Assembly: GCA_047625765.1 (NCBI GenBank)
Contig: JBLHRE010000008.1
Span: 1-26,818 of the forward strand
From: JBLHRE01 sp047625765
GTDB lineage: Bacteria > Bacteroidota > Bacteroidia > Flavobacteriales > JBLHRE01
Direction of reading: 5' to 3'
Length of the DNA stretch: 26,818 bases
The notes beneath the pieces are model-generated. The model was not told the origin of the DNA, made no database searches, and saw only the letters and a list, made by a program, of their open reading frames with translations. The translations under genes were made by a program, and so were the position numbers. Numbering within the stretch: the first letter of the stretch is position 1; each line of letters starts with the position of its first letter. Positions 1 through 9,600 of the stretch are shown one piece after another.

Positions 1-1272
1 AAAAGCAAATTGAACATGCAGACTAATCCAAGCATCGTCAGCATTTTTACAGGAACTATTAGACTCATCAAAAGTTAAGCTCCCATCTAGGTCTTCTAAA
101 AATATTTTTACAGTATCTGTGTCGGATGGACAAGGATCCGAACCATATGTTCTATAATACAATTCGATATAATCCAAATCATATTCGGCCGCACTTGGAG
201 CATAATCCACAGAAAAACCAGTGTCAGAAGGAGAAAAACTCCCCTCTCCTCCAAACCAAACTCCTCCAATGGCCTCGACTACAGTTCCAGTCAGGGCGAA
301 GGTGGAGTCTGCTGAACAAAAATATATGGAATCTGCTCCAGCATCTGCCTCGACATTGTTAGCCACCGAAACAACTTGAATGGTATCGTAAGCTGGAGGA
401 CAGTCGGAAGTATCGCTGATTTCCACTGTATATTGACCTGGGCCCAATAATACCGATGCAGTAGTATCGCCAGTAGACCAGACAAAACTATAAGGGGGTG
501 TACCACCACCTCCATTTGCCGTTACCGCCACTGTATCATAACCCGCGCAGACATAGACGGTATCCTCCAAGGCAACCAGTAATGAAGGATTGAAATACAC
601 TCTTACTGTATCCACAATAGTGTCTGTGGTACATTCTGAATTCGCAAGACCTCGTATTTCAAAATCGATATAGGCTGGATATCCTACCGCTGCTGTTACA
701 ACTACCGTATCACACGCTGTTTGGCAAGACATAAACCCGTTATAATCACCATAAGAGCCTGGATAAACAGTATTCCACTCAATTGTAGACTCTTGAAAAC
801 CAGTTGCATATACAAAACCAGTACACCCATCGTTTACAGCAATAGGAGGCCCCACAACAGGCTTGGGAACAGACCTGATAGTATACGTGTTTTCATTGGC
901 CCCCGGCTTACACATAGTAAGGTAATGGGGTCCTGGGCCAGAAAGGCAAACCGTAGTACCCAAAGGGATCAAGGGACCACAATTAATTTGATAGAACCCG
1001 GAACCAGAAGGTTCGGCACCCTCATCAATATCAAATTCCAATCCTTCTGCGTCTTCAGAAAGTGTAATTACAAACTCCAAACAACGATCAGGATTACTAG
1101 TAGAACAGCAGTTTCCTCTACGTTGAATTGATGGACTGACCCAAACTGTATCGGAATTATTTGAAAAATCTAAGGTAGTAGAAGGGGTATTATTGTCACA
1201 AGATGATTGCGCATAGAGCATACCTTCACCAAACATCATAACTAGTACAACAATACCAATTAGCGTTTTCAT
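1..1272 (-). CDS. Secreted Cys-rich/SprB-like repeat surface protein, N-terminal 424 residues (C-terminus beyond window)
   Basis: An open frame runs from an ATG at 1272 to the window edge with no stop, giving 424 residues. It begins with a signal peptide (MKTLIGIVVLVMMFG, probable cut after A-Q near residue 22). Residues 50-145 form a Cys-rich module: CC at 55-56, then C64, C98, C109 and C121, with an SEDAEGLEFDI stretch and an INCG...VCLSGPGPHYLTMCKPG-like core. Residues 240-290 look like one SprB-type repeat (GGGGTPPYSFVWSTGD...GPGQYTVEISD). Residues 308-398 look like the Ig-like module common in Bacteroidota adhesins (AGAD...LTGTVVEAIGGVWFGGEGSFSPSDTGF). By analogy the missing C-terminus probably holds more repeats and a type IX secretion sorting domain, but this is inference. 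No Shine-Dalgarno sequence is seen before the ATG. The protein is likely surface-exposed or secreted; no enzymatic domain is visible in this part. Confidence 0.85.
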   Translation of the reverse strand, partial: MKTLIGIVVLVMMFGEGMLYAQSSCDNNTPSTTLDFSNNSDTVWVSPSIQRRGNCCSTSNPDRCLEFVITLSEDAEGLEFDIDEGAEPSGSGFYQINCGPLIPLGTTVCLSGPGPHYLTMCKPGANENTYTIRSVPKPVVGPPIAVNDGCTGFVYATGFQESTIEWNTVYPGSYGDYNGFMSCQTACDTVVVTAAVGYPAYIDFEIRGLANSECTTDTIVDTVRVYFNPSLLVALEDTVYVCAGYDTVAVTANGGGGTPPYSFVWSTGDTTASVLLGPGQYTVEISDTSDCPPAYDTIQVVSVANNVEADAGADSIYFCSADSTFALTGTVVEAIGGVWFGGEGSFSPSDTGFSVDYAPSAAEYDLDYIELYYRTYGSDPCPSDTDTVKIFLEDLDGSLTFDESNSSCKNADDAWISLHVQFAF

Positions 1273-1566
1273 GGAGGAGCAAAATTTAGTGTAGGTCTCT
1301 CTATAGTAGCTCTTATTCATAAATATTCTATGCACATACATGCATCTTATCAAGCCTTTTAGCCTTACAAAGACTGGATAAATTTCAACAACAAACCCAG
1401 TCTTATTAAGTATTTCAAGTTACAATTTACCTTGAAATATTCACAATAGACTAAGGACAATTACCCACTTATATTTAATCGTGGATAGAACTGAAAATAT
1501 TGGAGGTGTATGTTTTTGAAATTCACTTACTTTACATATTAATTCATAGCAAATACTACATCTCAG
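1273..1566. promoter_or_regulatory. Divergent intergenic region with two inverted repeats
   Basis: This 294-bp AT-rich spacer separates the divergently transcribed left-edge surface protein and HMG-CoA lyase, so it must hold promoters for both. I see no perfect TAnnTTTG box. Two inverted repeats sit side by side. AAGACTGG (1370-1377) pairs with CCAGTCTT (1397-1404) across a 19-nt loop. TATTTCAAG (1411-1419) pairs with CTTGAAATA (1431-1439) across 11 nt. Because both genes point away, these are less likely to be terminators than regulatory sites or RNA hairpins. No coding potential was seen. Confidence 0.4.
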
Positions 1567-2418
1567 ATGAAAATCACCGAATGTCCTAGGGATGCGATGC
1601 AAGGCATTGAAAAGTTTATTCCCACGCAGAGAAAAATCGACTACCTAAACTCCTTATTAGCTGTAGGATTTGATGTTTTGGACTTCGGAAGTTTTGTATC
1701 TCCAAAAGCTATCCCACAATTAGCTGATACCTCAGAGGTTTTAAAGGGATTAAATCTGGCTCATACTCAAACTAAACTACTGGCTATTGTAGCTAATGTT
1801 CGTGGTGCGGAAGAAGCTTGTATCCATAAAGAAATTAGCTTCCTAGGTTTTCCTTTTTCTGTGTCTGAAACCTTTCAACAACGCAATACCAATAAAAGTT
1901 TGGCAGAGGCTTTTGACAATGTCAAGGAAATTCAAGAACTATCTGTTAAACACAGCAAAAAGCTTGTTGTATATATATCAATGGGGTTTGGCAACCCTTA
2001 TGGTGATGAATGGACACCAGAAATTGTTATTAAATGGGCGAAAAAATTAGCAGAAATTGGGGTTGAAACAATAGCACTTTCCGACACCGTTGGTATTGCC
2101 AACAAAGCCACTATTAAACCTCTATTCGAAACATTAATTCCCGCTTTACCCTCTGTAGATTTTACCGCTCATTTCCATACCACGCCTGACACTTGGCACG
2201 AAAAGGTGAAGGCTGCATATGATAGTGGATGTAGAGGGTTTGATGGCGCCATTAAAGGTTTTGGTGGCTGTCCAATGGCTAAGGATGATTTAACAGGTAA
2301 TATGCCTACAGAGAAACTAATTACCTTTATGGCGGCCGAAAAAATTGAATCTAAAATTAATGTTTTAGCATTCGAAAGTGCGTATAACGAGGCCCTAAAA
2401 ACTTTTCCTACTCATTAA
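1567..2418 (+). CDS. Hydroxymethylglutaryl-CoA lyase (HMG-CoA lyase)
   Basis: This 283-residue DRE-TIM metallolyase-family protein cleaves HMG-CoA to acetyl-CoA and acetoacetate, the last step of leucine degradation. The N-terminal TECPRDAMQG corresponds to the family's VGPRDGLQ motif, with catalytic Arg8 and Asp9. TAHFHTT supplies the metal-binding His pair (H202 and H204). KGFGGCPMA carries the catalytic-loop Cys (C235) of the GGCPxA signature that separates HMG-CoA lyases from citramalate and isopropylmalate synthases. The family's downstream Asn is present in GNMPTE. The usual HCHDT is HFHTT here, a mild deviation. The start is the first ATG after an in-frame stop at 1540-1542; there is no Shine-Dalgarno sequence. 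Length fits bacterial homologues. No other leucine-catabolism gene is adjacent. Its 3' end overlaps the opposing oxidoreductase gene by 11 bp. Confidence 0.88.
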   Translation: MKITECPRDAMQGIEKFIPTQRKIDYLNSLLAVGFDVLDFGSFVSPKAIPQLADTSEVLKGLNLAHTQTKLLAIVANVRGAEEACIHKEISFLGFPFSVSETFQQRNTNKSLAEAFDNVKEIQELSVKHSKKLVVYISMGFGNPYGDEWTPEIVIKWAKKLAEIGVETIALSDTVGIANKATIKPLFETLIPALPSVDFTAHFHTTPDTWHEKVKAAYDSGCRGFDGAIKGFGGCPMAKDDLTGNMPTEKLITFMAAEKIESKINVLAFESAYNEALKTFPTH

Positions 2419-3550
2419 TCCCTAAACACAAGTCAGCAACTTCTTTACCAATCTGAGATCCAATAGCGATACCCATTCCGCCTAAGCGAACTGCACAAAA
2501 AACCCTTGGCTGTACTTCGCTTACAATGGCCTTTTTCTGATTTCCTACTCCCATAATTCCAGACCATGAATAATCAATTTCGACTAAATGATTCGGTACG
2601 ATTTTCTCTTGTAACAAACCTTTCAATTGATGCTGAATAATAGCACTCAATTCCATTTCCGTGGTCGTTTCTCCCTCAAAATCGAGGTTACGACCTCCTC
2701 CAAATAAAATCCTGTCACCCACATTCCTAAAATAATAATAACCCTCATCCATATGGAAAGTACCTTTTACCTTTAAATTCCGAATTGGCTTTGTTATTAA
2801 GACCTGTGCTCTAGCGGGTTTCACAACCAATTCTGGCATCAATTGCTGCGCAAATCCATTGGTTGCAACTATTACCTGCTTACTTCTTATAGTTACTCCA
2901 GATTTCTCGACAATCTCACAAAAAGGAGTGTCCGAATGAAGCTGAGCAACCTTAAAACCGTTAAAAACAGAAACCCCCAAGGCTTCAACTTTTGACAGAA
3001 GCTGTTGCATCATTTTCCCAGAATCTATTTGCCCTTCAAATTGATGGCCTATAGCTTGGTCAAACCCACTAAAATCAAACGATTTTATCGAGTTTGAATT
3101 CAAAAACATAGCTTCTTTCAATCCCGTTGCTTCTTGAACCAAACCATTTAAATAAGTTAACTGACTCTCGCATTTTTCAAACAACTCGTTTTGAGCAGCT
3201 GTAAACAACTCATTACTTCCCCATTGCAGATAGCCCAATTTAGACTCACCAACTTCATCCAACAGTAATTGTAAACCTTGATAACGCTTGGTAATGGTTT
3301 CAATGATTTCTTTTTCCGAATGAGACTTTAAATCATCCAATATTTCGGATGGAGAGCCAAAACAAGCAAAACCAGCATTTTTGGTACTTGCCCCTGTAGG
3401 TAAAAAACCACGCTCTAAAACAGCAATTTTTAGGCTTCCTTCTCTTCGTTTAAGTTGTAGTGCCGCACTTAAACCAACGATACCAGAACCTATTATTACC
3501 ACATCAAAATCGCCAAACCACTGCTGGCGCTCCCAATAACTTAAATTCAT
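2408..3550 (-). CDS. FAD-dependent oxidoreductase, DAO (DadA/glycine oxidase-like) superfamily
   Basis: This 380-residue soluble flavoprotein probably oxidises an amine or amino acid; the substrate cannot be read from sequence. The N-terminal Rossmann fold has VVIIGSGIVGLSAAL (G21-x-G23-x-x-G26) for the ADP moiety of FAD. It is followed by VLERG at the end of the second strand and a GASTKNAGFACFGS segment typical of the DAO family near the flavin. The C-terminal YSWSGIMGVG and RLGGMGIAIGSQIG motifs complete the FAD site, as in PuuB and glycine oxidase-type enzymes. The leading YWE...W before the Rossmann strand recalls PuuB-like members. No TAnnTTTG box was found in the 114 bp before it, which it shares divergently with the giant PKD gene. 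Its 3' end converges with HMG-CoA lyase, overlapping by 11 bp. Confidence 0.85.
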   Translation of the reverse strand: MNLSYWERQQWFGDFDVVIIGSGIVGLSAALQLKRREGSLKIAVLERGFLPTGASTKNAGFACFGSPSEILDDLKSHSEKEIIETITKRYQGLQLLLDEVGESKLGYLQWGSNELFTAAQNELFEKCESQLTYLNGLVQEATGLKEAMFLNSNSIKSFDFSGFDQAIGHQFEGQIDSGKMMQQLLSKVEALGVSVFNGFKVAQLHSDTPFCEIVEKSGVTIRSKQVIVATNGFAQQLMPELVVKPARAQVLITKPIRNLKVKGTFHMDEGYYYFRNVGDRILFGGGRNLDFEGETTTEMELSAIIQHQLKGLLQEKIVPNHLVEIDYSWSGIMGVGNQKKAIVSEVQPRVFCAVRLGGMGIAIGSQIGKEVADLCLGINE

Positions 3551-3648
3551 AATAATCAGTTAATTCGGTGATATAAATCGGTAATTCCCTAACTTCTACC
3601 TCTTTATACTATTCAATCATTGAAAGACAATAATAGCCTCACATTTGT

Positions 3649-3656
3649 TACTTTTG
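3649..3656 (+). promoter_or_regulatory. Bacteroidota -7 promoter box (TACTTTTG) before the giant PKD gene
   Basis: TACTTTTG matches the TAnnTTTG consensus of the primary sigma factor of Bacteroidota exactly. A TTG at 3620-3622 lies 26 nt upstream, slightly beyond the usual 17-23 nt spacing. Transcription would start near 3661-3663, just before the ATG at 3665, giving an almost leaderless mRNA. It argues against the upstream TTG codon at 3620 as the start. Confidence 0.45.
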
Positions 3657-3664
3657 CAAGGGTA

Positions 3665-6600
3665 ATGAATATTTCTTCAGACATACTCAAGACTTGGCAG
3701 AAATACCTTCTAGTCTTAATGACTCTCACCCTTACCTTTGCGAGCACCTTAAATGCAGAGCACGTGTATGGTGGCGACATTACGTATACCTCACTTGGCA
3801 ATGATCAGTACCAAATTTTTGTTACGCTATTTTACGATTGTGAGAGTGCAACAGACCCCTCAGAAGTCTATGTATGGGCTTTTAATGTAGTAGACGGAAC
3901 CCCTCGCTTATTAACTGCTACAGAAATTTATTCAGGATCGGTTGACTCTACTTACAATTTAAATCTTTGCTTAAACCCACCTCCAGGAACCTGTGTTAAA
4001 AAAGAAATTTATAGTGTAATTACCACATTGGAGAGTGGATTAGGTGGTTTTAGCTTGCATCTGGAAGAATTCAATCGCTCACCCAACGTATTAAACTTGA
4101 ATAACCCAGAAAATTATGGAGCTATCTTTTACTGCACTGTTCCAGATCCAAGTGATCCTTTTTCAGGAGGAGCACATAACGGCCCTACTTTCAACCTAGA
4201 CCCTCCTCCAAATATATGTGTCAATGACACCGTTCGATTCGATCATTCTGTTACCGATGTAGATGGTGATGTAATTATTTACAGTTTTTGTGATCCCAAA
4301 GGGCGTATTGGAGTAGCTGGAGCTGGACCAGAATTCATCCCGCGACCTTATTCTACAGTACCTTGGGCTATTGGTTATAGCACCAAAGATCAACTACCAT
4401 CGGCAACACCATTTACTTTAGACCCTAACACAGGGCTACTGGAAGGAGTTGCTGACCAATTAGGTCAATACGTATATTCAGTGTGTTTTGAAGAATTCCG
4501 TAATGGCGTGTTGATCAATGAAGGTAATCGCGATTACATGTTTAACATCACCAATTGTACTCCTGAGCCTACAGACGCTATTTTTGATTCTCAATCTCAA
4601 ACTATAGAGGCTGGTTATTGTGGTGACCTTGGCGTTCAATTTAGAGACACCAGCATAAATGCCATGTCGTATTTATGGGACTTCGGAGATAATGACACCT
4701 CTTCACAAGAAAATCCATTTCATCGATACTCAGCTCCGGGAGATTATTGGGTTACCCTAACCATTAACGAAGGGATGACCTGTGAAATGAGTGTCACTAA
4801 ACTATTTGAAGTTTACTACCTTATTGATTCAATAAGCATATCTAATATATCCGAGCAATGTGAAAATAGTCATTCTTTTGATTTTGAATTTACTGGAAAC
4901 TATAATCCTGAAAACTCCATCACTTGGGATTTTGGCCCTAATGGAATACCTGCTACATCCAGCGACTTAAGCCCACAGGGAATAAAATTTGCTGTGCCAG
5001 GAATGCAAAATATAAGTTTAACGGTAGACAACAAAACATGCTCGTATACCGATAATTTATCGGTATTGGTTAAACCATCACCCACTGCAATTTTCACTTT
5101 ACCTGATAGCCTTTGTATTTCGGATACCTTAATGTTAATTTCTCAATCTCTCCATTCTTCCAACAGAACCATAAGATGGGCGCATGTTGGCGCAAATGTC
5201 AGGAAAGCGGAAGGTGACTCTATCAAAGGGGTGGTATATTTTCAAACTGGATATAGCTACATTAGATTGATTGTAGAAGATAATGGATGTAGTGATACAC
5301 TGATAGATAGTTTATATGTACAACAGTTGCCAGAACCCACAATTGAAATAAACTCGGAGAAAGTGCAGTGTTTCGAAGGCAACAGCTTTAGCCTAAACAT
5401 TGGTGGCTTTTTTAGTCCAAATGCTAGCTATAACTGGACATTCAATCAAAATGCCTCTATCAGCACTTCTAAAAAGGACTCTTTGGTAGTAAATTTCGAT
5501 AGTATCGGATTTCATGTATTTAGGCTTGATGTAAAAGATGGCCCCTGTTACGTTTCTTTAATTGATTCCATCTTTGTTAGTCCTGACCCTATCCCGGATT
5601 TCACTCTAGTTTCTAATTCTTGCTTAATACTAGATACTGTTGACTTTATATTTACCGGATCGAATGGTGATTCCGCAAATTACACCTGGAATTTTGGAGA
5701 TAGCACACGATGGGATATTCATTCTACTTCAAGCATCAACGATACTTCAATTTATCAATTCACCTTCCAAGATACTGGTGAATTCATTGTTAGTTTAAGC
5801 ATTGAGGAAAATGGTTGCTTGGAGGTCTTCAAGGACACATTTTATGTGGCCCCTGCACCAACATCCTACTTTATTAGCCCTACTACCCAATGTATCATTG
5901 GAAACAGTTTCGACTTCAATCACCTTGGAAACTATTCAAATCCTGGTACAAGTACACATTGGGATTTTGGCATATACGGACCGGAAGACACCAATATTGC
6001 CAACCCAAACAACATTTCTTTCGATACTACAGGACTGCATATTATCACACTTACCACCATCTTCGACAACTGTATTTCCGTGTTTTCCGACACCATTCAT
6101 ATCAGCCCCGAACCCCTTGCCAACTTTGATTTTATAATAGATACCTGTATCAGTTCTTCTCCATTAAATTTTATTTTTAATGGCATTGCTGGTGACAGTG
6201 CCATATATAGTTGGGATTTTGGTGCCGATTTCATCATCGATAGCATATCCAGTGATTCTGATCGATCCGTTTTCGGAGTACAGTATGCAACTATTGGTCA
6301 AAAAATGGTAAGCATTTATGTTGAAGAAAATGGCTGTTCATCTATTTACAGCCAATCATTCGAGTTGTTTGATGCTCCAATGGCAAATTATACTGCTGGT
6401 GCTCCTCAATGTATCCTAATTAACGATTTTGATTTTTTCAACGAAGGCACCTACTCTAGCAATGCAAAATTTGAATGGAATTTTGGACCATTGGGACCTC
6501 CTAGTCGATATACAGAAAATGTACTGGGTCTAAGCTTTGATGCTGCTGCCCTGCATACTGTTGAATTAATTATTACTGAATATGGTTGCACCGACACTTT

Positions 6601-9600
6601 CCCGCAACAGATATTAGTAACAGCCGAACCAAATGTGTTTTTCGCCAAACAAGACACGCAATGTATTGCCAACAACTCATTTGATTTTGTAGCGAATGGA
6701 TATTTTAGCAAAGCCAGTTCTTTTGCTTGGGATTTGGGAAGTGATGGCACACCAAATGTAGACAGTGTCAAAAAATCAACGGTAACGTTTTCAGATACAG
6801 GCTGGCATGTAGTAAGTGTCACTGTTTATGAATATGGCTGCACAGATACCTATACCGATTCTGTATATATCAGCCCCGTTCCAAATGTTTACTTTCAACA
6901 ACCCGAAAACCAATGTATCTCGGGCAATTCATATGATTTCCTTGCAGAGGGCACCTTTGATACCCAAGCCACTTTTGAATGGATTATTCCATCAGGAACA
7001 CCAAATTATTCTAATCAAAAGGAACTAAATGGGGTTCGCTTCTCAGAAGTCGGTTTCAATGAAATAGAATTACGAGTACATAGCCACGGTTGTATGGTTG
7101 TATATATCGATTCGGCAGATTTGAGCCCTGGACCAGTGGGGATTGTAGCTCAAGAGGAAGCACAATGTATTCTTGTCAATAGCTTTAATTTCGATTATTC
7201 TGGAAGTACCTATACAACAAACACCGATTTTATGTGGGTGTTTGGTGACCGTGCTAATTTGGATACGGTGAATCTAGAGACTCCTCCAGCCATTTCATAT
7301 GATACCACTGGACGATTTAACGTATATTTAATTTTACAAGAGGATACGTGTTTAGACATCTTTACAACCCAGGTGCGTGTTACTCCACCTCCAATCAGTA
7401 ATTTCAAAATCACCACCGATAGTATTCAATGTATTGCTGGCAATAGTTTTGAGTTTATAAACACTGGAAAATATGGTGATAGTGCTCATTTTACTTGGAG
7501 TTTTGGTGGGTATTCGAACCCAACAAACAGCCTGCAAGAAAACCCAACAATGGTTCGTTGGGATACTTTAGGCTGGCATTATGTTAGTCTTGAAATCGAA
7601 GAAAATGGTTGTTCTGATTATTATGAAGACTCCATATTCATTACACCTACTCCCACCCCAATTATTTTGCCAGTTGATAGCCAATGTATTGCCTCCAATA
7701 GTTTCAATTTTGATGGTCTATCAAGCATTAGTGACACCAATGGAGTATATAGCTGGGATCTTGGATCAGATGCAACTCCATCTTTTTCCGCGGGAAAACA
7801 AGTAAACGGAGTAACATTTAGCGACACCGGCTGGCACCAAGTAAGGTTATCAATCTCAGAAAATGGATGTATTGTGATTGACACCAGCCAATTTTACATC
7901 ACAGCAGTTCCAACTTCCCGTTTTGAAATTGCCAATGCAATTACTTGTATTGATGTCAATAATTTTGATTTTAAAAATACAGGCTCTTACTCCTTGCAAG
8001 CGTCTTGGAAATGGTATTTTGAAAATGCCAACATAGATTCCTTAAGTACTGAAAACGCCTACAATATTAGTTTCAATGATACTGGTTACCACAGTATAAA
8101 ATTAATTGTCACGGATTTATCTTGTTCTCACTATTACACCGATTCGGTATATGTTACCACAAGACCCGACCCCTATTTTAGCAACTCGGAAGTCCAATGT
8201 TTCAAGAACAATAGTTATGATTTTCAAGCTTTAAATATTACTGATAATAGTACCCAAATTAGCTGGGCCTTTGAAAATGCTTCTCCTGATTCAGCAATTG
8301 GTGATATTGCGAATAATGTTGTGTTTCATGAATTTGGTTGGCAACAAGTAAATTTATTTTATAGCCTAAATGGATGTACCAAGGCATATACCGACTCGGT
8401 ATTTCTGAGTAAAATTCCAATTCCTATTATTCAACCTGTAGATAGTCAGTGTGTAGCATCCAATAGTTATAATTTTGATGGATTGTCAAGCATCCATGAT
8501 ACCAATGCAGTATTCTTCTGGGATTTCGGATCAGATGCCTCACCGAGCAATGCGGCAGGAAAGCTTGTAAATGGAGTGACATTTACTGATACGGGCTGGC
8601 ATCAAATTATCCTTAATATTTCAGAAAACGGATGTGACTCCAATCAGAGCATCAACTTTTATGTAAACCCAGAACCAGTTTCCGGTTTTATAGTTAGCGA
8701 TTCGACAACTTGTTTACACGTAAATAGTTTTGATTTTATTAGTACTGGAAGCTATTCCGAACAAGCTAGCTGGACATGGTATTTCGAAAATTCCAGCACA
8801 GATTCATTAAGTAGCGAAAATGTATCAGGAATTAGTTTTAACGATACGGGATATCAAATCATAGAACTGATTGTAACGGACTTTTCATGTACTAGTAGTT
8901 TTATCGATTCGGTATACGTAGAGCCGGTACCAGACATTTATTTTGTAAATTCTGAGATACAATGTGTAGACAATAATCAATACAACTTCCAAGCTGAAAA
9001 CATAAGTGATAGCAGCACTCAAGTAGCGTGGTACTTTGAAAATGCTTCTCCTGATTCGGCAATTGGATTTGAGGCTAACAATATTGTTTTTCAAGATACT
9101 GGATGGCAAACAGTAAATCTGAATTTCTCCTTAAATGGATGCGATCGTTCCTATGTCGATTCTGTGTTTATAATCCCTAGAAGTCAACCCTATTTTGCCA
9201 ATAAAACCGTACAATGTGTAGGGAATAATAGCTACGATTTCTTGGGAGAGGGCAGCTATTCTGATAGCGCTACATTTTATTGGGTAATCGAAAATGCATC
9301 TATTGACACTGGATTTGGGTTAAATCAAAATGGAATTATTTTCGATCAGATTGGTTACCATCAAGTTGCATTTTACATTAATGATATTGGATGTGCCGAT
9401 GTTTACTTTGACAGTATCTTCATCAGTCCACCACCAATTTCTAGTATCGATTCTGTTCCCTCACAGTGTATTACTGGGAATTCATTTGATTTCTCCGCTT
9501 CGAAGTCCAGCTTTGATGATAGCGCAGTGTTCCAATGGTCATTCGAAAACGCCTTACCTTCTTCTAGCAATTTGGAAAACCCAAGCGGAATTGTTTTTCA

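Noticed and set aside
721..1131. 136-codon plus-strand open frame
   Set aside because: It lies opposite the left-edge surface protein, whose minus-strand frame has clear domain signals.
3620..3664. TTG start giving 15 extra residues on the giant PKD protein
   Set aside because: The extra residues precede the signal peptide, and the promoter-like TACTTTTG box lies inside them. The ATG at 3665 gives a normal signal peptide.
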